DNA of 58,750 nucleotides from Porphyromonadaceae bacterium UBA7180 (GTDB lineage: Bacteria; Bacteroidota; Bacteroidia; Bacteroidales; Muribaculaceae), in contig DKVK01000041.1 of NCBI GenBank assembly GCA_002491165.1, positions 1 to 58,750 on the forward strand, read 5' to 3'. Positions 25,849-35,469 of the stretch are shown piece after piece; position 1 is the stretch's first letter, and every line of letters starts with the position of its first letter. A program made the translations under genes and the position numbers. A model generated the notes under the pieces. That model ran no database searches. It saw nothing but the letters and a program-made list of their open reading frames with translations, and was not told the DNA's origin.

Positions 25849-27972
25849 ATGCAGAAACTCAACGAGCGGCAGAAAGAGGCCGTGACCCTTACTGAAGGTC
25901 GAGTGCGCGTGGTGGCCGGGGCCGGTTCCGGAAAGACCACAGTGCTGGCGCACCGCTACGCTTTTATCGTCAACGAACTCGGCATTTCGCCGGGCAACAT
26001 CGTGTGTCTTACCTTCACCAACAAGGCGGCTTCCGAGATGCGCCGCCGCATCAGCCGCATGACCGACCGCGGCAACGTAAACGACTTCATCTGCACCATC
26101 CACGGCTTTTGCGCCAAGTTCCTGCGCACCGAAATCTACCGCCTCGGCTTCCCGAAAACCTTTATAATCCTCGACGAGGCCGACGCCAACCAGCTCGCGC
26201 GCCAGGCCATGCAGGAGTATGGCATAGACCGCCGCAAGACCACCACCTCGCGTTTCCTCGCCGAAGTAGGGAAATGCAAAGGGGCCGACGCCGACGGCTA
26301 CATCCGCTCCTGCTTCCTGCCCGAAAGCCCGCAGGAAGCCCCCGATGCCATAGCCCGCTACATGAAGCTGCAACTCAAGCAGTACGCCCTCGACTTCGAC
26401 GACCTGCTCTATTTCACTTTGTATATACTGCGCAACTTCCCCGCTGTGCGCAGCAAGTGGACGCAGCGCCTCAACTATGTGATGATAGACGAAGGGCAGG
26501 ACTGCGACCGCGACGACTGGCAACTGGTGCGCCTCCTCTCGGAGTACCACAGCAACCTCTTCGTGGTAGGCGACCCCGACCAGGCCATCTACGAATGGCG
26601 CGGCGCCTCGCCGCAGCTTTTCGTGGACTTCAACGCCGACACCACCGTGATAATGGACACCAACTACCGCTCCACCCCGCAGATCCTCGATGCAGCAAAC
26701 TCCATCATAGCCAACAACAAGAACCGCATCCCCAAGGACCTCAATACTCCCAACCCTGGCGGATTGCTACCCGAACACCGCCACTGCAAGTCGCAGACCG
26801 ACGAGGCGGAAAACATAGCCGCCACCATCGGGGACGAGCACAAGGCCGGTCGCCGCTATGGGCAGATGGCGGTGCTATACCGGAGCTCGTTCATCTCCTC
26901 GGAGCTGGAACACGCCCTGGTGCGCCACAAGATTCCCTACACCGTGTGGGGCGGAGCCAAGTTCATGGAACGCCGCGAAATCAAGGACGTGATGAGCTAT
27001 CTGCGCCTCATAGACTCGGGCGACGACATGGCTTTCGAGCGCATCGCCAACGTGCCGTCGCGCAAGTTCGGACAGGCGTCGATGGACAAACTCAAGGAGA
27101 TGGCCGCGCGCGAGGGGAGGTCGCTCTACCATACCCTCGCATCGCACCCCGACGTGCGCCCCTGCTCGCTGCCGGCCATGCGCCGCTTCGTCGCGCTTAT
27201 CGAGGAATGCAAGGTGCGCCGCGAGGTGACGCCTGTCTCCGAGATAGCAGATTATGTGCTCACCGCCAGCGGATACACCGACATGCTGCGGCGCGACGAA
27301 GAGGAGGAACGCCTCGAAAACCTCGCCGAACTCATCAACCAGATGAAAGCCTTCGAGAAGACGCGCGGCGGAGATGACGCGGAAGTCTCCTCGCTGACTC
27401 AATACCTCCAGGAAATGGCTCTCTATACAGCCGAAGAGGAGGGGCAGGACAAGAACGACGCCGTGCGCCTGATGACCATCCACCAGGCCAAGGGACTGGA
27501 ATTCCCCGTGGTCTTCGTGGCCGGCCTTACCGAAGGTACGTTCCCCTCGCACCGCACCATACGCGAGCGTCGCGACCGCGGCGAAGAGGAGGAACGGCGC
27601 CTGATGTACGTGGCTGTAACCCGCGCCATGGACCGCCTCTACCTCAGCGAATGCGAAGGGTACCTCAACGAAAACGGCGCCCTTAAATTTCCCTCGCGTT
27701 TCCTCTACGAGATACCTGACGACCGCATCCTGCGCGTAGGTGCCGGCGAGGGTACCGACACCCTTTTCTCCGGCACGCGCATGGTGGTGGACCGTCTTAA
27801 CTCGGAGGTTTACGGTGCCTCGTTGCCGCTCTTTGCCGTCGGCGACGAGGTGACGCACAAAATTTTCGGTGACGGCCGAATAACTGCCTACGACCCCGAG
27901 GTCGACGCCTACACCGTAGCCTTCGCCACCTGCACCCGCACCCTCATGCCCCGGGTCCTTAGCCGCAAATAA
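25849..27972 (+). CDS. UvrD/PcrA-type superfamily 1 DNA helicase
   Basis: A 707-residue 3'-5' DNA helicase. Walker A is AGAGSGKTT (23-31), motif Ia includes LTFTNKAASEMRRR, motif II reads IDEGQDCDRDD (a variant of the usual DExQD order), motif III VGDPDQAIYEWRGA, motif IV TNYRST, motif V HQAKGLEFPVVFVAGLTEG and motif VI YVAVTRAMDRLYLS. The last 70 residues include a small domain with GDEVTHKIFGDGRITAYD, typical of the C-terminal Tudor-like domain of PcrA/UvrD. The ATG at 25849 follows the -7 box by 3 nt; the longer upstream reading would include the promoter. Role: repair or replication restart, inferred from the family. Confidence 0.92.
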   Translation: MQKLNERQKEAVTLTEGRVRVVAGAGSGKTTVLAHRYAFIVNELGISPGNIVCLTFTNKAASEMRRRISRMTDRGNVNDFICTIHGFCAKFLRTEIYRLGFPKTFIILDEADANQLARQAMQEYGIDRRKTTTSRFLAEVGKCKGADADGYIRSCFLPESPQEAPDAIARYMKLQLKQYALDFDDLLYFTLYILRNFPAVRSKWTQRLNYVMIDEGQDCDRDDWQLVRLLSEYHSNLFVVGDPDQAIYEWRGASPQLFVDFNADTTVIMDTNYRSTPQILDAANSIIANNKNRIPKDLNTPNPGGLLPEHRHCKSQTDEAENIAATIGDEHKAGRRYGQMAVLYRSSFISSELEHALVRHKIPYTVWGGAKFMERREIKDVMSYLRLIDSGDDMAFERIANVPSRKFGQASMDKLKEMAAREGRSLYHTLASHPDVRPCSLPAMRRFVALIEECKVRREVTPVSEIADYVLTASGYTDMLRRDEEEERLENLAELINQMKAFEKTRGGDDAEVSSLTQYLQEMALYTAEEEGQDKNDAVRLMTIHQAKGLEFPVVFVAGLTEGTFPSHRTIRERRDRGEEEERRLMYVAVTRAMDRLYLSECEGYLNENGALKFPSRFLYEIPDDRILRVGAGEGTDTLFSGTRMVVDRLNSEVYGASLPLFAVGDEVTHKIFGDGRITAYDPEVDAYTVAFATCTRTLMPRVLSRK

Positions 27973-27988
27973 CCGGATATCCTTTTTT

Positions 27989-30900
27989 TCAGAAGCCGTT
28001 CGTTTCGAGGTCGGTGATGCTGCGGGATATGACGTAGGCATACATGGTCACGAGTACATGCACCGCCTCGCGCAATTCCGCCTCGGGTATTTCCGGGGCA
28101 CTGTGTGCCTCGTCGTTGCGCCAGCCGCGCACCTTTTCCAGATAATCGCGGAAGCGGAAATAACGGCGGTCAATGGTATGTCTCAGCCGTTTCAGTGAGT
28201 CATGTCCGAATATGCAATCCGAGAATGTGGTGCTGTCGGCAGACCCTTCGCGTGTAGTCAGTTCGCGGTTGTTGATGAGGTAGTAGAGTTTCTTAAGGAA
28301 CGGTTCGAATTTCCCGACAAGTGTATTGAAGTGGGCACGCCGGTCCAACTCGGTCAAATGCTCATTGCAAAGCAGATGGTTGAAGGAGTTGATCAGCAGG
28401 TCATTGGCCCCGTTCAGTCCCGGTTTGGCCACCCGCTTCTGAATCACATTGATAAGGTATTCGGCCACCTGGTCAAGGCGGCGCGATGTCTGCGCCAGTT
28501 CTCTAAACTCCTCACGGATTTCATCAACTATCTTCTCGGCAAGACGATGCAGGTCAAGGTCGATGCTGCTTTGCTGATTGTTGCGCAAGGCCATGTCGAG
28601 GATGCCACGGATATACTCGCGGGCAAACGGGGTGTCGTTGATAAACTCTTCGTACAGGTCTATCCCTTTGCCGCTCATATCCAGCACGAGGTCCTGGGCG
28701 CGTTCGGAGAAAAGTTCGCGAAGCACGCCGTAAGAGTTGCCGCTTCTTACGGCTTCGTTTATCTTCTCGTCGGTGAGCATCAAGTGGTTCAGCGGACGAA
28801 GCACGATGTCATGGTCATCCAAGAAACCCTTGTACGGCTCGTTCACGATATCGAGAATCTCGCGCAGGGAGCGTTTCTCATCTTCCGCCGGGGCCTTTAC
28901 ATCTCCTATACGTGACGATTTCAATTCGGCGTCCTCCTCTTCGAGCGCGATGGTTCCCTCCATTATCATCTGGAGACGAAGCTTGTTGAGGTCGACGCGG
29001 TCGAGTATCTCCATCGGCAGGGTCTCGCGTGTGTATTGCAGACGGGGATAGAGGGCACGGAGGAAGATATATTCACGCTCCAGGTCCGGGTCGCAATATG
29101 TGAGCAACTGGGCCATGAAACCGTAACTGCGTATGTAACGGTTCACAAGCTTGCGATACTTGTCCTTGTCGTCGTTGCTAAGCGGAGTCTCACGCTCCCT
29201 GACAATCGTGTTACAGAGCGATACTGCCGCCGCCACATCCTGCTTCATCATGTATTCCACCACGCGGTCGCGTTCCGAGTCGTTGTAAAGCTTGAACGCC
29301 TTGATGTCGTCGAGAAGAGTATAGAGCCGCTGGGTATCGACCTCTCCGGTGAGGATGGTGGTCTGATAATATTTCTGGAATGCCTTCTGCACCGAATCGG
29401 CGTCATTGCGGAAGTCGATAACCATCGTGTCCTCTTTCTTCACGCCACCCTTGTCATAGCAGCGGTTCAGGCGCGAAAGGGTCTGTATGCACTGGATGCC
29501 GCCGAGCGTCTTGTCCACAAACATGGTGTGGAGTAAAGGCTGGTCGAAACCGGTCTGAAACTTGTCGGCCACAATCAGTATGCGGTATTCCGGCGTGTCG
29601 AAGGTCTCGCGGATCTTATCGTCCTTGATGCCCCAACCGTTCATCTTGTCCTCTGTGTATTTCGAACCGTCGGGCAGTTCGACTTCTCCCGAGAATGCCA
29701 CCAGTGTCTTGAACTCGTTGCCGTATTCCTCGGCAATCAGATTGTCGAAAATCTTCTTGTAGCGCACGGCTGATGCCCGGCTGTCGCTGACGAACATCGC
29801 TTTTGCCTTTCCACCTATCTTGTTGCGCGTATGCTGCATGAAGTAGCTGAGCGCAAGCCGCGCCTTCAGCGTCATGTTCTCAGGTTCCGAGTTGAGCTTA
29901 CGGAGAATCAGTGCCACCGACTTCTTCTCCCCGTAAAGTTCTTCCGGTTCATTGGCCACACCTTCCGTTGTCATCGCCATGGTGGTATGGGCCGTATTCT
30001 TCTCGATGTACTCGAACATCGTCTTGTAGGTGGTGTAGTTGCGGAGCACGTCGAGGATGAACTTCTCGTCGATGGCCTGCTTCATCGTGTAATAGTCGTG
30101 GGCCACGTATCCCTCCGGAGTCTTCTTGCCGAAGAGGGCGTAAGTCTTGTCCTTCGGAGTGGCAGTGAACGCGAAATAGCTGATATGGCTCATCTGCTGG
30201 CGCTGGGTCTGCATATAGGCCATGAGCGCGTCCATTTGGTCTTCATAACCTTCGGCGTCCGCCTGAGCCATCGCCTGCTGGATGTCAGCTTCGGTCGACA
30301 GAGCTGCGACGATGTCCTTGGCACTTTCGTTGCCGATAGCGGTGTGAGCCTCGTCGATGATTACGGCATAGTTGCGGTGTTTCTCTCGTTTCAGTTCACT
30401 GAGTGCGTAACTGAATTTCTGAACCGTGCTGACGATTATTCTTCCTCCTTCGTTGATAGCTTTGGCGAGTTTCTTGCTGCCCCGGCGAATATCTTTCACT
30501 ACACCGGCCTCTGTTGCGAATGCGTTGACATCATCAGCCATGTTCGCGTTCAGCACGATGCGGTCGGTAACCATGATAATGGAGTCGAACACCGGGGTCT
30601 GGTCGTGATTGACAAGGTTAACCAGTTGGTGTGCGAGCCATGCCATCGACTTTGTCTTGCCGCTGCCTGCCGAGTGCTCGATAAGGTAGTTGTGGCCGGG
30701 TCCATCCTCTCCGACCCACTTGATGAGGTTGCGTACCACGCGCAACTGATGATAGCGGGGAAAGTAAGTGACGCTTTTGCCGTCGCTCTGCACGTTTTTG
30801 ATGAAATGGTCCAGAATGTTGAGCAGTGAATCAGCCTGCCATATATCGCGCCACAGGTAGCTTGTGGCGTAATCGCCCGGCACCTGGGGATTGACCGAAT

Positions 30901-31555
30901 CCACATTGAAGGGAAGAAATGCAGTATCCTCGCCGTTGAGGAAAGTGGTCATGAAGGCGTAGTTGTTGTCGATCACGAAATGCACCAACGCCGTGCGGAG
31001 CATCGGATTCTTCGGATCGCGGTCGTGACGGTATTGCCAGATGCCGTTAGTATAGTTCTGACCGGTGCCTTCATTCTTCAATTCAGCGGTGATTATCGGA
31101 AAACCGTTCAGAAGGATGCAGAGGTCGAGTTCATTCCCTTTGTCGGCTTTGTCAAGTGAATAGCGCATCTGGCGCACCACGGCGAAGCGGTTGGCAAGAT
31201 AAAGATGATGCAACGCCGAATCCTCCCCGGCGAGTGTCGGCTTTGTCTGCATCAACTTAATGGGAATACCCTGAATCTTCAAACCTTTGCGCAGAATATC
31301 CACCAACGAATGGCCGTTGTCGAGCTTCGAGTTGTAATCTTTGATGACGGCATCGAGAGCGGCGTCACCGGTTTTGAAACGCTTGACAAGACGATTCCAT
31401 GTGTCGGTCTGTGCATGGAGGAACTGCCAAAGCATATCGGGGTCAACACGCCGTTTGATGTCAAAATCGCCGGGAGAGCGTTTGATATAGAGAGGAGAGG
31501 CCAACAGAGCCGCCTCGATATGTTCTTCAAATTTGGTTTCGTTGTCGGGATTCAT
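27989..31555 (-). CDS. hsdR: Type I restriction enzyme endonuclease subunit HsdR
   Basis: A 1188-residue translocase-nuclease of a type I restriction system. The nuclease domain is N-terminal: D144 in NELDLCI, then E158 and K160 in AELK form the PD-(D/E)XK site. The motor has Walker A HSAGSGKT (294-301), DEAH (401-404) and TATPKDKTYALFG; FQTGFDQPLLHTMFVDK and QTLSRLNR lie in the second RecA domain. Long helical C-terminal region (about 850-1188). It starts 4 nt after the DUF1016 gene and is the last gene of the operon. Frame is intact, so the system looks active. Confidence 0.95.
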   Translation of the reverse strand: MNPDNETKFEEHIEAALLASPLYIKRSPGDFDIKRRVDPDMLWQFLHAQTDTWNRLVKRFKTGDAALDAVIKDYNSKLDNGHSLVDILRKGLKIQGIPIKLMQTKPTLAGEDSALHHLYLANRFAVVRQMRYSLDKADKGNELDLCILLNGFPIITAELKNEGTGQNYTNGIWQYRHDRDPKNPMLRTALVHFVIDNNYAFMTTFLNGEDTAFLPFNVDSVNPQVPGDYATSYLWRDIWQADSLLNILDHFIKNVQSDGKSVTYFPRYHQLRVVRNLIKWVGEDGPGHNYLIEHSAGSGKTKSMAWLAHQLVNLVNHDQTPVFDSIIMVTDRIVLNANMADDVNAFATEAGVVKDIRRGSKKLAKAINEGGRIIVSTVQKFSYALSELKREKHRNYAVIIDEAHTAIGNESAKDIVAALSTEADIQQAMAQADAEGYEDQMDALMAYMQTQRQQMSHISYFAFTATPKDKTYALFGKKTPEGYVAHDYYTMKQAIDEKFILDVLRNYTTYKTMFEYIEKNTAHTTMAMTTEGVANEPEELYGEKKSVALILRKLNSEPENMTLKARLALSYFMQHTRNKIGGKAKAMFVSDSRASAVRYKKIFDNLIAEEYGNEFKTLVAFSGEVELPDGSKYTEDKMNGWGIKDDKIRETFDTPEYRILIVADKFQTGFDQPLLHTMFVDKTLGGIQCIQTLSRLNRCYDKGGVKKEDTMVIDFRNDADSVQKAFQKYYQTTILTGEVDTQRLYTLLDDIKAFKLYNDSERDRVVEYMMKQDVAAAVSLCNTIVRERETPLSNDDKDKYRKLVNRYIRSYGFMAQLLTYCDPDLEREYIFLRALYPRLQYTRETLPMEILDRVDLNKLRLQMIMEGTIALEEEDAELKSSRIGDVKAPAEDEKRSLREILDIVNEPYKGFLDDHDIVLRPLNHLMLTDEKINEAVRSGNSYGVLRELFSERAQDLVLDMSGKGIDLYEEFINDTPFAREYIRGILDMALRNNQQSSIDLDLHRLAEKIVDEIREEFRELAQTSRRLDQVAEYLINVIQKRVAKPGLNGANDLLINSFNHLLCNEHLTELDRRAHFNTLVGKFEPFLKKLYYLINNRELTTREGSADSTTFSDCIFGHDSLKRLRHTIDRRYFRFRDYLEKVRGWRNDEAHSAPEIPEAELREAVHVLVTMYAYVISRSITDLETNGF

Positions 31556-31559
31556 GGTG

Positions 31560-32675
31560 TCAATCGTTTTCGTCTGATGAATAAGTCTCGATAATGTTTT
31601 TCAATTCTTTTTCGGAAGGGAGCATACTGTTTAGTCGTTCCATTAGTTTGTATTCAGCCACACCAAGAGGCTGTGTCATACCTCGGAACGACCATTCAAC
31701 AACAGTGTTGTCTTTCGACTTGCATATGAGCAGACCGATAGTCGGATTGTCATCGTCCTGGCGCATCAATTCATCAACCGCCGAGACGTAGAAATTCAGT
31801 TTGCCGGCATATTCGGGAATGAATGGAACTACCTTCAACTCGCAGACTATATAGGCTTTCAGCCGGGTGTGGTAAAATATCATGTCGGGGACGAAAGTCT
31901 GACCGCCGGGCATTTTCAACTCCATCTGTCGGCCCACGTATGCGAAGCCTTGACCGAGTTCGAGCAGGAAGCGTGTGATGTCGCCCGAGAGTGCATCTTC
32001 AAGCTGACGCTCGGAGGTAATTTTTTTGTCGATAAAGCCGAAGTCATACGGACTTTTGAGGATTGCTTTTGCAAGGCCGCTGTAAGGAGCGGGCAGTTTC
32101 TCGTCGAAATTGGTTATCGCCTTACCCTCCTTGCTATAGAGGTCATCGTCCATCTCGGCTTCAAGTTCGGAACGGCTCCAGCCGTTTTCTATCGTCTTGT
32201 CAATATAGAACAGAGCCTCCGGAACTGACTTGGAATGAGTAAAGATTTGAATGTGATGTCCCCAAGGAACTTGTCCAAACTCAACAGGCATTTCTAAATC
32301 GGCAACAAGTTGTTGCCGATTTTCTTCAGCAGTTTGCGGAATGATTGTATCTCTCTTATTATAAAAGCGATACCATCTAACCGCTGTCTTAATTGAAGTC
32401 GCCGAAAACCCTGTCTGATTCGGAAATTCAGCTTTCAGATCAAGGCTGAGACAGTCGAAGAATGCGCTGCCATATTTTGCATTGGCATATAGGCGCGAAA
32501 TATCTCGTCCCATTTCCCAATAGAACTCCAGCATTGTGGTGTTCACCTTTACCGCTGCTTTGATCTGTGAACGGCGGAAGCGTTCTTTCAGTTCGCCCAA
32601 CAAGCGTGCATACTCCTTGCCGGACACAATAGCGTCACGTTTCACAAATGCCGGTTTATTATCGTTCTTTGCCAT
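31560..32675 (-). CDS. DUF1016/YhcG-type PD-(D/E)XK nuclease domain protein (copy 2)
   Basis: A 371-residue protein with an N-terminal helical DUF1016 domain (about 20-190; EFYWEMGRDISRLYANAKYGSAF-type pattern) and a C-terminal nuclease fold. The active-site pattern is visible: D264 in FVPDMIFYH, then E279 and K281 in CELK, with the adjoining Q-free helix KLNFYVSAVDELM. It sits between hsdS and hsdR, 12 nt after the former and 4 nt before the latter. Family members often travel with type I systems, but what they do is not established. It differs strongly from copy 1 (34474-35469), so they are not recent duplicates. Confidence 0.88.
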   Translation of the reverse strand: MAKNDNKPAFVKRDAIVSGKEYARLLGELKERFRRSQIKAAVKVNTTMLEFYWEMGRDISRLYANAKYGSAFFDCLSLDLKAEFPNQTGFSATSIKTAVRWYRFYNKRDTIIPQTAEENRQQLVADLEMPVEFGQVPWGHHIQIFTHSKSVPEALFYIDKTIENGWSRSELEAEMDDDLYSKEGKAITNFDEKLPAPYSGLAKAILKSPYDFGFIDKKITSERQLEDALSGDITRFLLELGQGFAYVGRQMELKMPGGQTFVPDMIFYHTRLKAYIVCELKVVPFIPEYAGKLNFYVSAVDELMRQDDDNPTIGLLICKSKDNTVVEWSFRGMTQPLGVAEYKLMERLNSMLPSEKELKNIIETYSSDEND

Positions 32676-32687
32676 ATCCTCAAATTC

Positions 32688-33893
32688 TTAAATTACTTTT
32701 CGTTTACCGGTCACGACCTCGGAGATTATAGACTGTCGCAGCTCCGTCAGCGTCTCGCGCTTCCTGTTCAGCTTAGCTTTCAACCCATCAATCTCAGCAC
32801 ATTTCTTGTCAAGATAGTCAGCGATTGCCTGCTGCTCGGAGAGAGGAGGAAGATAGAAAGGGAGGGTCAATATAAACTCTGATGAAACTCTTGGCATTTT
32901 CGCACCAAATGTAGATCCATCAGCTTGTTTTGTAAAACCATCAGATAGTAATACATACTTCAAGTACGATGCGTTTGAATTTGGACAATTGCTAAATACA
33001 AAGAAATCTCCTATTGCATTTCCGCTAAATTCAGCTAACCACACCTTCTTCAAGTACGGTCTTAACTTTCCATATAGGATATTATTGGTACAAAATTCTA
33101 CTCCATTACCTTCAAATTCTGTATCAGATTCGATGAATTTACCACTACCGGATTCTAAATTTTCGAGACCAACCTTTATGTCAGAAACAGAAGGAGTTGT
33201 CTTCAAATACATAAAATTTTTGAATCGACACATTTTCCAATGCTTTGGAATATCCCCTATCCAGTCGATGCCGGAGGGACGTAGGGGGGCGTCTGGGTTG
33301 AGGCCACGGGTGACGACGCGCGAAATCTCGCTCTGTTTCAGTTCGTCAATAAGCTCAATCTCACGGTCAACCTTAGCAATCGCCGCATCAATCTCACCAC
33401 ACTTTTCATCCAGCCATGCCGCTATCGCCTCCTGCTCAGCAAGAGGAGGAATGCAAACAGGAAAATCCTTAAGCCAAGGTTGTCTAACAGAGTCAACAGT
33501 ATTTTTTGCGCCGCCCTCTTCTATTTTATATTTGAAGAGAGACTTTAGATATTGATACAATAGTTTTCCCTTTATCTCTCTAAAGTTGTGAAAGTTATAT
33601 ACTCTTTGATGAAAATCGAATTTGCCAGTTGCGTAATGCAAAACTTTACCAGCGCCCACACCATCACCAGCCATGAGCACTGCTTCTCCATCAAACGAAT
33701 ATGAATTTATTCGTTCTATCTGAGGCGATCTTACATAAAATGGATAAAGACCGTCATCAACACGATTGACAGTGTCTTTGTCTCCCGTAATGATATCACA
33801 TAGGTATCTCATCCTTCGCAATTCCCAATGGCTTGGAATGTCTCCAATCCAATCGATGCCAGAAGGCTTGTATGAATCGTATCGCTGTTTCAT
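32688..33893 (-). CDS. hsdS: Type I restriction specificity subunit HsdS
   Basis: A 401-residue subunit that reads the bipartite DNA target. Two target-recognition domains each begin with a near-identical motif, PSGIDWIGDIPSHW (about 10-23) and PSGIDWIGDIPKHW (206-219), and each ends in a helix: LAEQEAIAAWLDEKCGEID (151-169) and LSEQQAIADYLDKKCAEID near 345-363. The domains themselves are AT-rich, unlike the GC-rich helices, as expected for exchanged specificity modules. ATG overlaps the previous stop (ATGA). Sequence recognised is unknown. No second hsdS fragment or recombinase is nearby, so phase variation by inversion is not supported. Confidence 0.94.
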   Translation of the reverse strand: MKQRYDSYKPSGIDWIGDIPSHWELRRMRYLCDIITGDKDTVNRVDDGLYPFYVRSPQIERINSYSFDGEAVLMAGDGVGAGKVLHYATGKFDFHQRVYNFHNFREIKGKLLYQYLKSLFKYKIEEGGAKNTVDSVRQPWLKDFPVCIPPLAEQEAIAAWLDEKCGEIDAAIAKVDREIELIDELKQSEISRVVTRGLNPDAPLRPSGIDWIGDIPKHWKMCRFKNFMYLKTTPSVSDIKVGLENLESGSGKFIESDTEFEGNGVEFCTNNILYGKLRPYLKKVWLAEFSGNAIGDFFVFSNCPNSNASYLKYVLLSDGFTKQADGSTFGAKMPRVSSEFILTLPFYLPPLSEQQAIADYLDKKCAEIDGLKAKLNRKRETLTELRQSIISEVVTGKRKVI

Positions 33894-34477
33894 TGTGCTT
33901 CCTCCTCCAAGTTTACGTTCACTACCCAATGCCCGGTCTTATCAGAGCCTTCCCGAGTGATGATGCCACACTTCTTGAGCGCTCGTATAGCTCGTGTTAG
34001 TGTTGAAATGGAAATATTCAGTTTTTTACATATCTGAGAATATGTAATGGATGCATTTGCCTGGATTTCCTTAACAATACCTCTCTGAATATTGCTTACT
34101 GATTCTAAGATGTTGTTTATGCTGTCAGTTGTATTTACATGGTCATTTACATGGTCATTTACATGGTCATTTACATGGTCATCAGCCTTTATAGTGCCAT
34201 TTAAAGTATCATTTGCTTTTACAGTCTCATCCGATTTTATACCGTCAAGCTCTTTCGGTAGCGGTAGGGTGAGCCATACCTCGCTTTCCGGAAGAGGCTT
34301 CCCCTTATGTTCTTCCACGCCAAGGAGAATCACACCGCCACGCGTATTGGCGAAAGCTGAATAGGTTTCCCACAGAGTGTCGGGTAACTTATTCTGCTTG
34401 CATTTTTTCATTTCAAGATTCAGCCCTTCTCTTGAAAGGAGAAAATTCTTTATGTCGTCGGATGTTATCTGTCTCAT
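33890..34477 (-). CDS. AlbA_2 (Schlafen-like) domain protein with winged-helix tail
   Basis: A 195-residue protein. Residues 5-60 carry the AlbA_2/Schlafen-type motif: NLEMKKCKQ, then ETYSAFANTRGGVILLGVEE. Larger relatives have this domain, then an ATPase-like middle part, then a winged helix; here the middle is missing and a linker with the repeat DHVN (x4, about 100-115) leads into a winged helix (IQRGIVKEIQANASITYSQICKKL to the end). So it looks like a shortened form. It overlaps its neighbours by ATGA on both sides. A regulatory or immunity-linked role in the RM operon is possible but unproven. Confidence 0.8.
   Translation of the reverse strand: MRQITSDDIKNFLLSREGLNLEMKKCKQNKLPDTLWETYSAFANTRGGVILLGVEEHKGKPLPESEVWLTLPLPKELDGIKSDETVKANDTLNGTIKADDHVNDHVNDHVNDHVNTTDSINNILESVSNIQRGIVKEIQANASITYSQICKKLNISISTLTRAIRALKKCGIITREGSDKTGHWVVNVNLEEEAQ
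34135..34182. repeat. 12-bp tandem repeat, four copies
   Basis: The unit TTACATGGTCAT occurs four times in a row, coding DHVN repeats on the minus strand inside the AlbA_2/winged-helix gene. Since 12 is a multiple of 3, gain or loss of copies changes linker length but not the frame. Confidence 0.95.
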
Positions 34478-35469
34478 CGTGCTTCCTCCCATTCTTTTTT
34501 GACTTTCTCAACCTCGGCAATCAGTTGTTGCTCGGTAGGAAGATAGAGCTGGTATTTTGATGCCACGATGGTATTATTGTCGGCCGGAAGTGTCATCCTT
34601 ACGAGCGTATCGTTCTTGGCCGTGCAGAGCAGTATCCCGATGGTTGGGTTCTCCTCCGGAAGTTTTTCTGTGCGGTCATAGTAATTGACATACATCTGCA
34701 ACTGGCCTAAATCCTGATGGGTTACCTCGCCGGTCTTCAACTCGAAAATGACGAACCGTCGGGCGAGGCGATTGTAAAACACCAAGTCGATGAAGAACTC
34801 GTCATCCTCAAGCAAAATGCGCTTCTGGCGAGCAACGAAAGTGAAACCGTTGCCAAGTTCAAGAATAAAATCCTGAAGATGATTTATCAGTTCGGTTTCC
34901 AGATCGCTTTCATAATAATGGGTCCGTTTCTCCAAACCGAGAAATTCCAGCACCATCGGATCTTTAACAATCTCCTGCGGTTTCTCCGGCATTCTTTCCT
35001 TACGAGCCATAGCCAAAACAGCTTCTTTATCGTTACTCAAAAGCATACGCTCATAGAGCATGGAATTGATCTGACGCTTCATCTGTCGTGCCGTCCAACA
35101 GTTGTTGACAGCCTCCAACTCATAATATTTCCTTTTATCTTTATCTGGAATGTCGATAAGAGCCTTATACTGAGACCAATTGAATTGCGCACACACTGTG
35201 TGCGCAATTGGAAATTCCAGATAGAATCTTCTACTATATTCCATTTGTCTCTGCCCGAATCCGCTCCCATACACAGGTTCTATCTCTTTTGCAAGATTCT
35301 TTATCAGTCCCTTACCGTATTCGGCACGGGCCTGACCTCCCTGCTCTTCCTCTACTATGCGGCGTCCTATCTGCCAGTACATCTGTACTCGGCAGAAGTC
35401 GACTGAACGCATGGCATTTGTCCGTGCTGACTCGATGATTGTGCGTATTTCACTTACTAATTCTTTCAT
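34474..35469 (-). CDS. DUF1016/YhcG-type PD-(D/E)XK nuclease domain protein (copy 1)
   Basis: A 331-residue protein starting at the ATG at 35469, overlapping the hsdM stop (ATGA). The helical N-terminal DUF1016 part (10-150) includes MYWQIGRRIVEEEQ and GKGLIKNLAKEIE. The nuclease active site is D228 in FFIDLVFYN, E243 and K245 in FELK, followed by the helix with DLGQLQMYVNYYD (Q-containing, as in many members). The longer upstream frame lies inside hsdM and is not used. Second nuclease-like gene in this operon besides copy 2. Confidence 0.88.
   Translation of the reverse strand: MKELVSEIRTIIESARTNAMRSVDFCRVQMYWQIGRRIVEEEQGGQARAEYGKGLIKNLAKEIEPVYGSGFGQRQMEYSRRFYLEFPIAHTVCAQFNWSQYKALIDIPDKDKRKYYELEAVNNCWTARQMKRQINSMLYERMLLSNDKEAVLAMARKERMPEKPQEIVKDPMVLEFLGLEKRTHYYESDLETELINHLQDFILELGNGFTFVARQKRILLEDDEFFIDLVFYNRLARRFVIFELKTGEVTHQDLGQLQMYVNYYDRTEKLPEENPTIGILLCTAKNDTLVRMTLPADNNTIVASKYQLYLPTEQQLIAEVEKVKKEWEEAR

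Noticed and set aside
32688..33893. HsdS phase variation by inversion
   Set aside because: The two repeats in hsdS are direct, internal to one gene and part of the usual two-domain layout. No recombinase or spare hsdS fragment is in the window.
34135..34182. CRISPR repeats
   Set aside because: The units are 12 bp, directly adjoining, and in a coding frame; there are no spacers or cas genes.
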